Of a stretch of 64,000 nt of DNA, positions 17,813 through 26,708 are shown piece by piece (the stretch's first letter is position 1; each line of letters starts with the position of its first letter). Source of the stretch: Anaerococcus sp. (GTDB lineage Bacteria > Bacillota > Clostridia > Tissierellales > Peptoniphilaceae); contig JAUNLG010000004.1 of the NCBI GenBank assembly GCA_030532385.1, positions 1 through 64,000 of the forward strand, written 5' to 3'. The notes under the pieces were generated by a model that worked only from the letters and a program-made list of their open reading frames with translations, was not told the origin of the DNA and made no database searches. A program made the translations under genes and the position numbers.

Positions 17813-17911
17813 TGTTACTCCTTTTACTTTTTTACTCTTTTATCATACCATACCCCTTTTAGGATTTTTAGGAATGTAGGTTTTGGTATATAATTAGCCT
17901 AAGGAGGTCTT

Positions 17912-18448
17912 ATGAATAAATTATTAGAACTTTATTTAACTTTTGTTAAGCTCGGATTTTTCACCTTTGGTGGAGGCTATGCCATGCTTCCTTTGTTAGA
18001 AAGAGAAGTTGTAGATAAGAAGGGGTGGGCAAGTAGCGAAGAGATCTTAGATTATTATGCTATTGGCCAATCAACCCCTGGTATTATAGCTATCAATACT
18101 GCCACCTTTTGTGGCCATAAGCTAGGAGGTAATATTGGAGGAATCATTGCTTCTTTAGGTTTTATTAGTCCATCTATCCTAATTATAAGTCTTATAGCAA
18201 AATTCTTACAAGCCTTCTCTCATTTAGCCATAATCCAACATGCCTTTGCAGGTATAAGAATAGGGGTAAGTGCCTTGGTTGTCTATTCTGTAGCAAAGAT
18301 GGTAAAGAAAAATGCCAATACCTATCTTAAGATCATGATCTTTGTCCTAACCTTTCTAGCAGTTGGATTTTTGTCTATTTCTCCCATCTTGATTGTGCTG
18401 GTAGTTGGGGTTTTTGGTATTCTTTTAGGAAGGAGAACTTATGCTTAG
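17912..18448 (+). CDS. chrA: Chromate transporter family protein, first half
   Basis: 178-residue integral membrane protein of the CHR family, half-size form. It has about five or six helices and the signature FTFGGGYAMLPLLEREVV near the N-terminus, with QSTPGIIAINTATF in the middle. The next gene encodes the other half and overlaps by eight bases; two-gene CHR pairs act as one anion transporter. The substrate in an anaerobe without known chromate exposure is uncertain. AAGGAGG precedes the start. Confidence 0.9.
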   Translation: MNKLLELYLTFVKLGFFTFGGGYAMLPLLEREVVDKKGWASSEEILDYYAIGQSTPGIIAINTATFCGHKLGGNIGGIIASLGFISPSILIISLIAKFLQAFSHLAIIQHAFAGIRIGVSALVVYSVAKMVKKNANTYLKIMIFVLTFLAVGFLSISPILIVLVVGVFGILLGRRTYA

Positions 18449-19001
18449 GTTGATGTGGGAATTTTTTAAGGTGGGTCTTTTTGCTGTTGGGGGAGGAATG
18501 GCGACTATTCCCTTTCTATATGACCTTGGTGAAAGATATGGGTATTTTTCATCAAATGAACTTTTGGATATGCTTGCAGTTTCAGAATCTACTCCAGGAG
18601 CTATAGGAATTAATATGTCTACCTTTGCAGGGATTAGGGCCTATGGGTTTTGGGGAGGTCTCTTGGCTACCCTATCCCTTATTACAGGTCCTATTATTAT
18701 AATCTTACTTATTGCAAAAATGATGGATAAATTTAAAAGCTCAAAGTTAGTTAAGGATGCCTTTGTAACCTTAAGGCCAGCTACTGCAGGACTTATCCTT
18801 GGAGCCATGGCTGAGGTCTTGGTCCTAAGTCTTTTTGACCTAGAAGCTTTTAGGCTTACAGGAAATATTGTGGACTTATTTAGGCTTATCCCTCTAGGAT
18901 TTTTTGCCCTCTTTCTTTTTATCTTATTTAAGTTTAAGAAGGTAAATCCTATTTTTATAATTATAAGTGGAGGATTGGTAGGGGTTATCTTTAGCCTTTG
19001 A
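18441..19001 (+). CDS. chrA: Chromate transporter family protein, second half
   Basis: 186-residue partner of the preceding gene. The same signatures appear: LFAVGGGMATIPFLYDL and ESTPGAIGINMSTFAG, then about five further helices. Translation is coupled by the overlap with the upstream gene. A bidirectional terminator follows directly. Confidence 0.9.
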   Translation: MLRLMWEFFKVGLFAVGGGMATIPFLYDLGERYGYFSSNELLDMLAVSESTPGAIGINMSTFAGIRAYGFWGGLLATLSLITGPIIIILLIAKMMDKFKSSKLVKDAFVTLRPATAGLILGAMAEVLVLSLFDLEAFRLTGNIVDLFRLIPLGFFALFLFILFKFKKVNPIFIIISGGLVGVIFSL

Positions 19002-19007
19002 TTAAAT

Positions 19008-19048
19008 AAAAAATATGCCCTAGCCTTAGTAGGCGGGGCATATTTTTT
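19008..19048. terminator. Bidirectional terminator
   Basis: AAAAAATATGCCC and GGGCATATTTTTT form a strong hairpin with A and T runs on both sides. It serves the chromate transporter pair from the left and the P-type ATPase gene from the right. Confidence 0.9.
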
Positions 19049-19053
19049 GTTTC

Positions 19054-21729
19054 TTATTTATTTCTTCTTACAACTTTTGATAGCTCACCTAGGGCAAGTG
19101 GGATTAGGGCAAGGCCTAATACTGGTAGCCATTCCCAACTTAGGGCTACTATTTCAAATAAGTCCCTTAAGAATGGTACATACATTACTATTAGTAAGAG
19201 AGCAAAGGATAGGCCTAGGGCCTTTATTAGGGAAGGATTTGATCCAAATCCTAGCTCACTTAGGGTGTACTTGGTTGACCTAACTGAGAAGGACCTTAGC
19301 AATTCACTTGTTATCAAGGTTGCAAATACCATAGTGTGGGCCCCTTCTATTGAGTCAGGGAAGATATACTTTAGTCCTATTACATAGGCTAGTAATACTG
19401 ATATGGTTATAAAGATTGATTGGCTTATTAGGCTAACCTTTGTTGGACCTGATATGATAGATTCGCTTGGGTCTCTTGGTTCTTCTTCCATTATGCCAGG
19501 CTCTGCAGGTTCTACACCTAGGGCAAGGGCTGGGAAGGCGTCTGTTACTAGGTTTAACCATAGAAGTTGGATTGGGGTTAGTGGGCTTGGTAGGCCAAAG
19601 AGGATTGATAAGAAGACTATCAAAACTTCAGCTATGTTACATGATAGGAGGAAGGATACAAACTTCTTGATATTTGCAAAGATTACTCTTCCTTCTTCTA
19701 CTGCATTTACTATAGTAGCAAAGTTATCATCTACTAGGATCATATCTGCAGTATCTTTTGCAACATCTGTTCCTGTTATTCCCATTGATATACCAATGTC
19801 TGCATTTTTTATGGCTGGAGCATCATTTACTCCATCTCCTGTCATGGCTACTACTTCGCCATTTTGTTGGAGGGCCTTTACAAGTTGGACCTTATTTTCA
19901 GGTGAAACTCTAGCGAAGATTCTCTTTGTTTTTACAATCTCACGGATTTCTTCCTCGCTCTTATTATCAAGGTCGCTTCCTTGCATGGCTTGGTCACGAG
20001 ATTGGGCTATACCCAAGTCTTTTGCTATGGCAAGGGCTGTTTCAAAATAGTCACCTGTGATCATTATTACATCAATTCCAGACCTATGACATTCTGCTAC
20101 AGCTTCCTTAGCTTCTGGCCTTGGTGGATCTATCATTCCTGTTAGACCTACAAAGACCATATCATTTTCTATATTTTCGCTTGTTATCTCAGTATCTAGA
20201 TTTTCCATTGGCTTAAAGGCAAAAGAGATAACACGGAGGGCTTGGCTGGCTAGGTTTGTATTTTCTTCTAGGACCTTTTTCTTAAGGTCATCTGTAAATT
20301 CTTCTATATTTCCATCGACTAAGATCTTTGATGACCTTGATATAACAACATCAGGTGCGCCCTTAGTGTAGGCATAGTAACTTCCATCTACTTGGTGGAA
20401 GGTTGTCATCATCTTTCTTGTTGAATCAAATGGAATTTCCTCAAGCCTTGGATATTTTTCATTAAGGTCTTCTTGGTTGATATTCCATTTTTCAGCAAAG
20501 GTCAACATAGCCCCTTCTGTTGGGTCACCAGTTATCTTATATTGGCCTTCTTCTCTAATAAGGTTGGCATCGTTACAAAGGGAAGCTATATTCATTAGTA
20601 GCTTAATTTGATCATCACCACTTACAACATCCCCATCCTTACTTCTTATATCTCCCTTAGGTTCATAACCTGAACCTTCTACTTCGTATTCTTTTCCATC
20701 AGTATAGACTTTTCTAATGGTCATCTCATTTTGAGTAAGGGTTCCAGTCTTATCTGAACAGATTGCTGTTGTTGAACCAAGGGTTTCAACAGAAAGGAGG
20801 TTTTTAACTATAGCCTTTCTTTCAGCCATCCTATTCATTCCTATAGATAATACTATAGTTACAACTGCAGTAAGTCCTTCTGGTATAGCGGCTACTGCAA
20901 GGGATACTGCAACCATAAAGTTATCTAATAGGTCCATTTCACTTCTAAAGTAGCCTACTACAAAGACTAGGATACATACTATTACTACTAGGATTGCAAG
21001 TAGTTTTGAAAGTCTTTTTAGTTGGTTTTGTAAAGGAGTATCCTTATCTTCAACACTTTCAAGGCTTGTTGCAATCTTACCTATCTCAGAATCTTCTCCT
21101 GTAGCAGTTACTAGTCCCTTTCCATGGCCATAGGTTACTATGGATGAAGAAAAGGCGTAGTTTTCCCTATCACCAATTCCTACATCTGAATCAAATTCTG
21201 CCTTATAATCTTTTTCTACAGCCACAGATTCTCCTGTTAGGGATGACTCATCAATTTGTAGGTTGGATGATTCTATTAGCCTCATATCAGCTGGGATTAT
21301 ATCACCAGTTTCTATAATAACTACATCTCCTGGTACAAGCTCTTCTGCTTTAAGTATCTTCTTAGATCCATCACGGATTACTGTCGCCTCAGGCGAGCTC
21401 ATTTTTTGTAGGGCCGCAACTGAATCTTCTGCTCTTCCTTCTTGGACTATAGACATAATCGCATTGATTATAACTATAGCTATTATGATAACACTTTCTA
21501 CAAGATCTCCTGTAAAGGCTGATACAATAGCAGCTATTACAAGAAGAATTACCATAGGGTCAACCAACTGCTCTATGATTTTTTTGATCATAGATTTCTT
21601 GTTGGATGATTCAATCCTATTTGGGCCATATTTTTCAAGTCTTGTGCTTGCTTCATTTGAAGTAAGACCACGGTTAGGGTCGCTGTCATGCTTTTTGATT
21701 ACTTCATTTAAACTTCCTTTATAGTCCAT
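19054..21729 (-). CDS. P2-type cation-transporting ATPase, probable Mn2+ (or Ca2+) exporter
   Basis: 891-residue pump. The start is the ATG at 21729 behind GGAGG; upstream in-frame codons lie in the leader. It has actuator TGES, phosphorylation motif DKTGT (Asp326), GDGVNDAP hinge and ten predicted helices. Helix 4 has PEGL and helix 6 has NLVTD, the calcium site II residues of the SERCA-like group. The leader carries a candidate yybP-ykoY riboswitch, which in other Firmicutes senses Mn2+ and controls such ATPases. That favours manganese export over calcium. Confidence 0.93.
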   Translation of the reverse strand: MDYKGSLNEVIKKHDSDPNRGLTSNEASTRLEKYGPNRIESSNKKSMIKKIIEQLVDPMVILLVIAAIVSAFTGDLVESVIIIAIVIINAIMSIVQEGRAEDSVAALQKMSSPEATVIRDGSKKILKAEELVPGDVVIIETGDIIPADMRLIESSNLQIDESSLTGESVAVEKDYKAEFDSDVGIGDRENYAFSSSIVTYGHGKGLVTATGEDSEIGKIATSLESVEDKDTPLQNQLKRLSKLLAILVVIVCILVFVVGYFRSEMDLLDNFMVAVSLAVAAIPEGLTAVVTIVLSIGMNRMAERKAIVKNLLSVETLGSTTAICSDKTGTLTQNEMTIRKVYTDGKEYEVEGSGYEPKGDIRSKDGDVVSGDDQIKLLMNIASLCNDANLIREEGQYKITGDPTEGAMLTFAEKWNINQEDLNEKYPRLEEIPFDSTRKMMTTFHQVDGSYYAYTKGAPDVVISRSSKILVDGNIEEFTDDLKKKVLEENTNLASQALRVISFAFKPMENLDTEITSENIENDMVFVGLTGMIDPPRPEAKEAVAECHRSGIDVIMITGDYFETALAIAKDLGIAQSRDQAMQGSDLDNKSEEEIREIVKTKRIFARVSPENKVQLVKALQQNGEVVAMTGDGVNDAPAIKNADIGISMGITGTDVAKDTADMILVDDNFATIVNAVEEGRVIFANIKKFVSFLLSCNIAEVLIVFLSILFGLPSPLTPIQLLWLNLVTDAFPALALGVEPAEPGIMEEEPRDPSESIISGPTKVSLISQSIFITISVLLAYVIGLKYIFPDSIEGAHTMVFATLITSELLRSFSVRSTKYTLSELGFGSNPSLIKALGLSFALLLIVMYVPFLRDLFEIVALSWEWLPVLGLALIPLALGELSKVVRRNK

Positions 21730-21761
21730 AAATCCTCCATAAAATTTTTGCAAAAAAAGAT

Positions 21762-21866
21762 ATAAAAAAAACTTTTGGCATAAAGCCAAAAGTCTTGCCA
21801 CCTGAGTGGTTTATTTAACCGGGACAAATCCGTTTTGACGATTAAATAATTCGGCTACTCCCTTTT
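21762..21866 (-). promoter_or_regulatory. Candidate yybP-ykoY (Mn2+) riboswitch with terminator
   Basis: Read on the minus strand, the leader starts AAAAGGGAGTAGCC. It contains ATCGTCAAAACGG, CCGG and GGTGGCAAGACTTTTGG, the pattern I associate with the yybP-ykoY manganese aptamer. It ends in a terminator: ACTTTTGGC-TTTA-TGCCAAAAGT and eight T. The ATPase ATG is 33 bases further. In such switches metal binding prevents termination. The assignment is from memory of the motif, not from a covariance search. Confidence 0.7.
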
Positions 21867-21875
21867 GCTACTTCC

Positions 21876-21904
21876 ATTATATAGCAAAGAATGAGTATTA
21901 TCAA
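21876..21904 (-). promoter_or_regulatory. Strong promoter of the riboswitch-ATPase unit
   Basis: On the minus strand TTGATA (forward 21899-21904) and a perfect TATAAT (forward 21876-21881) are exactly 17 bases apart. Transcription would start just before the GGGAGTAG of the aptamer. Confidence 0.8.
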
Positions 21905-21906
21905 CA

Positions 21907-22929
21907 TTATTTTTGAACAAATTCAAATAACAATTTGTATAAATTCATTAGACCTTTTTCATGGGTTCTTTCGTAACCATGACTTGCGGCAACCCCTGCT
22001 CCAACTAGGGCATGACGGAAGTCATTGGCTGATGAAATAGCAGCTGAAGCATCTGACCCATAATAAGGATAGACATCTAGCCCATAATCAAGGTTATTTT
22101 CCTTGGCTATATTAACAAGTTGGTTGGTTAAGTCATAATTATAAGGGCCTGAAGAATCCTTAGCGCAAATTGATACCATAGTCTCATCACTTTCTAAATC
22201 ATCATAGACTACACCCATATCAACTGCAACCATATCCTTAATTCCTTTAGGATGGCCTGAAGCTGCTCCATGGCCAACTTCTTCATAGATAGTAAAGGTC
22301 ATATATAAGGGTCTATTGACCTTAATATCCTTATCTTTAATATCTTTAGCCAGGGCAAGAAGAACTCCTGCAGATGCCTTATCATCTAAATGCCTTGATT
22401 TTACAAAGCCGTTGTCAATCCTAAACCTTGGGTCAAAGGATATAAAGTCTCCTGGCCTTATTCCTAAATTTTCGGTCTCTTCTTTACTTTTAGTCAAAGA
22501 ATCGATTACAACTTCCATGCTAGAGTCATCTCTTTTAGCCTCATAAGGATCTTTTGACCCATGGACAGCAGGCTCATTTAACCTTAAAACCCCGGTAAAT
22601 TCCTTGCCAGACCTGGTGTGGATCTTTAGGTTTTCTCCTTCAGCATAGGCTAGGGGAAAGCCCCCTAGGCTTGTTATCATAAGCCTACCATTGGCCTTGA
22701 TACTTCTTACCATAAGGCCTAGGGTATCGACATGGGCTGATAGCAAAAGGCCATTTTCTTCTCCTTCTACTATAGGAACTATGACATTGCCCTTTACATT
22801 TTGGTAGGGTTTGTAGCCAAGTTTTTCAAATTCTTCTATTAGGTAGGCTTCACATTTTTTACTAAAGCCTGTTGGGCTTGGCTTATTAACCAAGTTTTCT
22901 ATATATTTTGTTATTGTTGAAATTTCCAT
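21907..22929 (-). CDS. M42-family metallopeptidase (glutamyl aminopeptidase type)
   Basis: 340-residue cytosolic di-metal aminopeptidase. Metal ligands are visible in order: His in SAHVDTLG, bridging Asp in LDDKASAGV, the catalytic Glu pair in YEEVGHGAA, Asp in AVDMGVV and the final His in AASHGYERTH. The family trims short peptides. It probably shares an operon with the upstream LURP-one-related gene, nine bases away. Confidence 0.93.
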   Translation of the reverse strand: MEISTITKYIENLVNKPSPTGFSKKCEAYLIEEFEKLGYKPYQNVKGNVIVPIVEGEENGLLLSAHVDTLGLMVRSIKANGRLMITSLGGFPLAYAEGENLKIHTRSGKEFTGVLRLNEPAVHGSKDPYEAKRDDSSMEVVIDSLTKSKEETENLGIRPGDFISFDPRFRIDNGFVKSRHLDDKASAGVLLALAKDIKDKDIKVNRPLYMTFTIYEEVGHGAASGHPKGIKDMVAVDMGVVYDDLESDETMVSICAKDSSGPYNYDLTNQLVNIAKENNLDYGLDVYPYYGSDASAAISSANDFRHALVGAGVAASHGYERTHEKGLMNLYKLLFEFVQK

Positions 22930-22938
22930 CTTATCTCC

Positions 22939-23433
22939 TTAATTATTTCTACTAGCTTCTTCTAAATCATGGATGTTATTTAGACATAGGCAAAGGGCTA
23001 TAAGCTCTAGCCTATAATTTGTATTATGGACGCTTAGGACATAGGTATCTCTAAGGGCCAAGATCTTTTTGGATACTTCCCCTACCAGGGTATTCTTATG
23101 GTATATTTTAAATTCATAGTCAAAGAAATTTCCCCTAAGGTTAAGGTCTCCATCTTTCATTATAGCATCTATTGATTTTTTAAAAAGCTTAAAGTTAGCC
23201 TTAATTGTCATCTTATCACCATTGGCAAAGTCTATAAAGTAAGTTGGCAAGAGGGATAAGATCTTTCTGTTGATTATAAATAGAGGGTTTTTATTCCTAT
23301 CTAATAGGCTTACAGTAAAACCTACAAATTTAAAGTCTTGGTCGACAAAGTAGACTTCATCCCCTTTCTGGTTTTTGATGGGGTAGTGGTCTGTGATTTT
23401 TAAAAATTTTTCCTTAAAATAATATTTTTCCAT
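22939..23433 (-). CDS. LURP-one-related (YxjI/scramblase-like fold) family protein
   Basis: 164 residues with the regular beta-rich pattern of the family (YFKEKFLKITDHYPIKN, GDEVYFVDQDFKF, FIINRKILSLLPTY, LRGNFFDYEFKIY). No transmembrane helix or catalytic motif. Bacterial members have no settled function. First gene of a two-gene unit with the M42 peptidase. Confidence 0.8.
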   Translation of the reverse strand: MEKYYFKEKFLKITDHYPIKNQKGDEVYFVDQDFKFVGFTVSLLDRNKNPLFIINRKILSLLPTYFIDFANGDKMTIKANFKLFKKSIDAIMKDGDLNLRGNFFDYEFKIYHKNTLVGEVSKKILALRDTYVLSVHNTNYRLELIALCLCLNNIHDLEEASRNN

Positions 23434-23588
23434 AGTAAATCCTTTATATTTTTCCTCTTAATAAGATGATACCCAGCTTATACCTTTATTAAAATTTTGA
23501 CAAAAAAATTTCTAGGATGTAAAATTTGAGTAAGTTATTAGACTTTATAAGCCTAGCATAGGCCTTTAGCTTCTAGGAAGGAAATATA

Positions 23589-24935
23589 ATGGAAAAAAAC
23601 AAATTCATAAAAAAAATAGAAAGGGCCAAGTCCAATCCAGCCTTTATCTTGGCCCTAGGTTTTTTAATATTAATAAGTATAGGAGGAATCCTACTTTCGA
23701 CTCCCTTTGTTACAGCTAGTGGAAGAAGGACTAGGTTTTTGGATGCCTTTTTTGTGGCAGCAAGTGCTTCTTGTGTTACAGGTCTTTCCCCTGTTAATAC
23801 TGCAAGCCATTGGAATAGCCTAGGTCATGGTATCATCCTAGTCCTAATTCAAATAGGTGGTCTTGGGATAATGACCCTTGCATCTATTATTCCTCTTATC
23901 CTTAGAAAAAAAATAGGGATCAAATCAAGGATAGTCCTAAGAGAACAACTTAATGTGGAAAGTATGGGAGGAGTAATTAGGCTCTTTAGGTATGTCTTAT
24001 TTTTTACTATAGGCTGTGAGCTTCTAGGAGCTTTTTTTCTAAGCCTTAGGTTTATTCCAAGCTTTGGCCTAGGTAAGGGCCTTTGGTTTTCAATCTTTCA
24101 TTCCATATCTGCCTTTTGTAATGCAGGTTTTGATATCTTGGGAGATTCAATGTATCCTCTTAGAAATGATGGCCTTGTAAATATTGCCATAATGGCCCTT
24201 GTCATAGTAGGAGGCCTTGGCTTTATGGTAACTAGTGAGCTTTATTATAAGAGAAATTTTAGGAATGTTTCAACCAATACCAAGCTGGTTTTATTGGTAA
24301 ACCTGATCCTTATTCTCCTGGGAGCCTTCTTATTTTTTATAATAGAAAGCTTTGGAGGAGTCTTAGAAAAAGAAGGTCTTGTTGGGTCAATCCACCAATC
24401 CTTCTTCCAGTCAGTTGTTGCAAGAACTGCAGGATTTTATTCTGTAGACCTTACAAAGATCAAGGATTCAACTTCTCTTATGCTAATGGGTCTTATGTTT
24501 ATAGGTGGATCTCCTGGATCTACTGCAGGAGGTATCAAGACAACAACCTTTGCTGTCCTAGTCCTTGCTACCCTATCAGTTATAAAAAAACAAAAAGAGC
24601 CAGTAGTCTTTAGAAGGCACATTGGGGTAGAAAGTATAAAGAAAGCCCTATCTATCTTTATAATCTCCCTATCTATAGTATTTATGGTAAGCTTTATCCT
24701 TACTATAACAGATGGCTTTAACCTAATAGATATCCTTTATGAGACAGTCTCAGCCCTGGCTACAGTTGGGGCCAGTAGGGGGATTACCTCAAGTCTTTCT
24801 CCCCTAGGTAAGATTTTGATAGGGGTGTGTATGTATATGGGCAGGGTAGGGCCTATGACTATGGCCTTTGCCTTTGGTTTAGAAAATGAAGAGAAATTAA
24901 TCAGGTATCCTGAAAGTTTTATAAGTATAGGTTAG
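23589..24935 (+). CDS. ktrB: Potassium uptake channel subunit KtrB/TrkH
   Basis: 448-residue membrane channel. Four M1-P-M2 repeats are visible through their filter regions: SASCVTGLSPV, SAFCNAGFDIL, VARTAGFYSV and SALATVGASRGI. It conducts K+ (with Na+) under control of the cytosolic ring encoded next. AGGAAGG precedes the ATG. The next start is nine bases after its stop. Confidence 0.94.
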   Translation: MEKNKFIKKIERAKSNPAFILALGFLILISIGGILLSTPFVTASGRRTRFLDAFFVAASASCVTGLSPVNTASHWNSLGHGIILVLIQIGGLGIMTLASIIPLILRKKIGIKSRIVLREQLNVESMGGVIRLFRYVLFFTIGCELLGAFFLSLRFIPSFGLGKGLWFSIFHSISAFCNAGFDILGDSMYPLRNDGLVNIAIMALVIVGGLGFMVTSELYYKRNFRNVSTNTKLVLLVNLILILLGAFLFFIIESFGGVLEKEGLVGSIHQSFFQSVVARTAGFYSVDLTKIKDSTSLMLMGLMFIGGSPGSTAGGIKTTTFAVLVLATLSVIKKQKEPVVFRRHIGVESIKKALSIFIISLSIVFMVSFILTITDGFNLIDILYETVSALATVGASRGITSSLSPLGKILIGVCMYMGRVGPMTMAFAFGLENEEKLIRYPESFISIG

Positions 24936-24943
24936 GAGAAATT

Positions 24944-25600
24944 ATGGAAAAAAATGTAATTGTTTTAGGCCTAGGAAGGTTTGGTCGTGCAGTTGCTACC
25001 AAGCTTTTTGAAAAAGGAATCTATGTAACAGTGGTTGATAGTAATTATAAGAAGATAGAGAGGATAGCATCTTTTGTATCAAACGCGGTCCAAGCAGACA
25101 TTACAGAAGAGCTTGCCCTTAAGTCTTTGGGAATCAACAATTATGATGTGGCAATTGTTGCAACAGGAAGTGATGTAGAAGCTTCTATAGAATCCACCCT
25201 AATTTGTAAGGATAGCGGAGTAAAAAAAGTTATAGCCAAGGCTACTAGCCAATCTCACGCAAGGATCCTAAAAAAAATTGGGGCAGATCAAATAGTATTT
25301 CCTGAAGCTGATACAGGGGCAAGACTTGCAAGGGCCTTGGCTGGGTCAAATCTTTTGGAATTAGTTCAATTTTCAAATGACTTCTCCCTAATAGAAATAA
25401 AGGCCCACAAAGATTGGATAGGAAAAAGCCTATCTGACCTTGACTTTAGAAATAAGTATAAAATGACAGTTGTAGCCTTTGAAAGAGATAGGAAAATGCA
25501 AATGAGCCTAAACCCTAACGAACAAATAAAAGAGGGAGACGTCCTTGTGATGATTGGGGCAAATGAAAACGCTAAAGCTATAGAAGATGACCTGGTGTAA
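24944..25600 (+). CDS. ktrA: Potassium uptake regulatory subunit KtrA/TrkA
   Basis: 218-residue cytosolic RCK protein. The N-terminal Rossmann fold has GLGRFGRAVA and the acidic VVDSN that binds the nucleotide ribose. The C-terminal TrkA-C domain (about 140-218) ends in EGDVLVMIGAN. It forms the ATP/NAD-gated ring of the Ktr channel with the preceding gene. Confidence 0.94.
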   Translation: MEKNVIVLGLGRFGRAVATKLFEKGIYVTVVDSNYKKIERIASFVSNAVQADITEELALKSLGINNYDVAIVATGSDVEASIESTLICKDSGVKKVIAKATSQSHARILKKIGADQIVFPEADTGARLARALAGSNLLELVQFSNDFSLIEIKAHKDWIGKSLSDLDFRNKYKMTVVAFERDRKMQMSLNPNEQIKEGDVLVMIGANENAKAIEDDLV

Positions 25601-25661
25601 GTGGGGATAGGCAAGTAAAATCAAGCCTTGCAAAAAATAAATAAAAATTTTAAGAAAAAGT

Positions 25662-25689
25662 TTGCACAAAGCGTTTTTTGTGTTATAAT
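25662..25689 (+). promoter_or_regulatory. Consensus promoter of an orphan short transcript
   Basis: TTGCAC (25662-25667) and TATAAT (25684-25689) with a 16-base spacer. No reading frame lies between this promoter and the strong terminator at 25779-25817. Confidence 0.7.
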
Positions 25690-25695
25690 AAAACC

Positions 25696-25817
25696 AGCTA
25701 TTAAATAGCTAGGTTTTTCATTATTAATTCCTTATAGTTTTCCCTTAGAAAACTAGGACTAACTTATTCTTTTCTATGAAGAGGCCGCTAGGAGACCCTA
25801 GTGGCCTCTTACTTTTT
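25696..25817 (+). ncRNA. Candidate small RNA of about 120 nucleotides
   Basis: A unit bounded by a near-consensus promoter and a very stable terminator. The 5' end folds as AACC-AGCTA-TTAAA-TAGCT-AGGTTT. A pyrimidine-rich single-stranded middle follows (TTTTTCATTATTAATTCC). The 3' hairpin is AAGAGGCC-GCTAGG-AGA-CCCTAG-TGGCCTCTT and T5. I do not recognise a known family; it is too short for 6S RNA and lacks T-box or SRP motifs. It could alternatively be an attenuated leader of the zinc peptidase gene 49 bases downstream. Confidence 0.55.
25779..25817 (+). terminator. Strong intrinsic terminator
   Basis: Nearly perfect hairpin AAGAGGCCGCTAGG / CCCTAGTGGCCTCTT with a three-base loop, followed by ACTTTTTAT. 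Confidence 0.9.
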
Positions 25818-25865
25818 ATACTCTAGCCTAAAGGGGTATAGTAAATAAAAAGAAAAGAGGTTATT

Positions 25866-26579
25866 ATGTTTAATCCATATATGTTTAGGGGCTTTTACTT
25901 TGATAAAACCTACCTATTAGTTCTAGCAGGAATAATTATTACAATGATTGCCCAAGCTAATATCCAAAAAGCCTTTGGCAAGTATTCTAAAATCAAAAGC
26001 AAAAAGTCTATAACAGGCTTTGCTGCTGCAAAATATATCCTAGATACAAATTCCTATGATGATATTTCTATAAAAAGGGTAAGAGGGTCCTTGTCTGATT
26101 ATTTCAACCCAGCAAGCAAGGAGATTGCCCTATCAGATTCATCCTTTAAAGATACATCTATAGCATCAATTGCTGTCGCCTGCCATGAGTGTGGCCATGT
26201 TATCCAATATAAGGAGGGCTATACGCCTCTTAGGATTAAGTCATGGATAGTTCCAGCTGTAAATTTTGGTTCAAGACTATCTTTTCCTATAATTCTTTTA
26301 GGTGTCCTAATGGCCAACCAAACCTTTATAAACATCGGCCTAATACTTTTCTCCCTTATCCTAATCTTTCAACTAATAACCCTTCCTGTAGAATTTGATG
26401 CTTCAAGGAGGGCCCTAAGGGTTATGGAAGCTAGCGGTATGCTAGTAGGTGAAGAAATAGGTCATGCAAGAAAGATGCTAAGGGCTGCAGCCTATACTTA
26501 TCTGGCAGCAACCTTATCTACAGCCCTACAATTTCTAAGGCTATTCCTTCTTTTTGGCAATAGGAATAATAGGGACTGA
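25866..26579 (+). CDS. Membrane zinc metallopeptidase, YugP family
   Basis: 237 residues. One N-terminal helix (about 14-30) is followed by the zinc motif HECGH (in VACHECGHVIQY) with the downstream Glu in PVEFDASRRAL. Two or three further helices lie at about 138-178 and 215-232. This is the YugP/DUF zinc peptidase layout; substrates are unknown. AAGAGG precedes the ATG. Confidence 0.88.
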   Translation: MFNPYMFRGFYFDKTYLLVLAGIIITMIAQANIQKAFGKYSKIKSKKSITGFAAAKYILDTNSYDDISIKRVRGSLSDYFNPASKEIALSDSSFKDTSIASIAVACHECGHVIQYKEGYTPLRIKSWIVPAVNFGSRLSFPIILLGVLMANQTFINIGLILFSLILIFQLITLPVEFDASRRALRVMEASGMLVGEEIGHARKMLRAAAYTYLAATLSTALQFLRLFLLFGNRNNRD

Positions 26580-26652
26580 TGGCTTGAAAAAGTCATCTTA
26601 TATAGTACAATTTTACTAGGAATCATTTTTGATTCTTTATTTTTACAAAGAA

Positions 26653-26669
26653 GGTCAGAGATAGTCAAG
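26653..26669 (+). promoter_or_regulatory. CtsR operator
   Basis: GGTCAGAGATAGTCAAG fits the tandem heptamer RGTCAAA-NNN-RGTCAAA bound by CtsR, with one or two deviations. It lies 40 bases before ctsR, so the operon represses itself and is induced by heat or protein damage. Confidence 0.75.
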
Positions 26670-26708
26670 AAATTGACTTTTATATAAATAAGAAAGATAG
26701 GTGATTAT

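Noticed and set aside
19403-20050. Long plus-strand frame inside the P-type ATPase gene
   Set aside because: It mirrors the ATPase codons on the other strand; composition and lack of a start signal mark it as a shadow frame.
25696-25817. 6S RNA, T-box or a known riboswitch at the orphan RNA
   Set aside because: Too short for 6S, no T-box sequence, no pattern of the common aptamers that I know; kept as unclassified small RNA.
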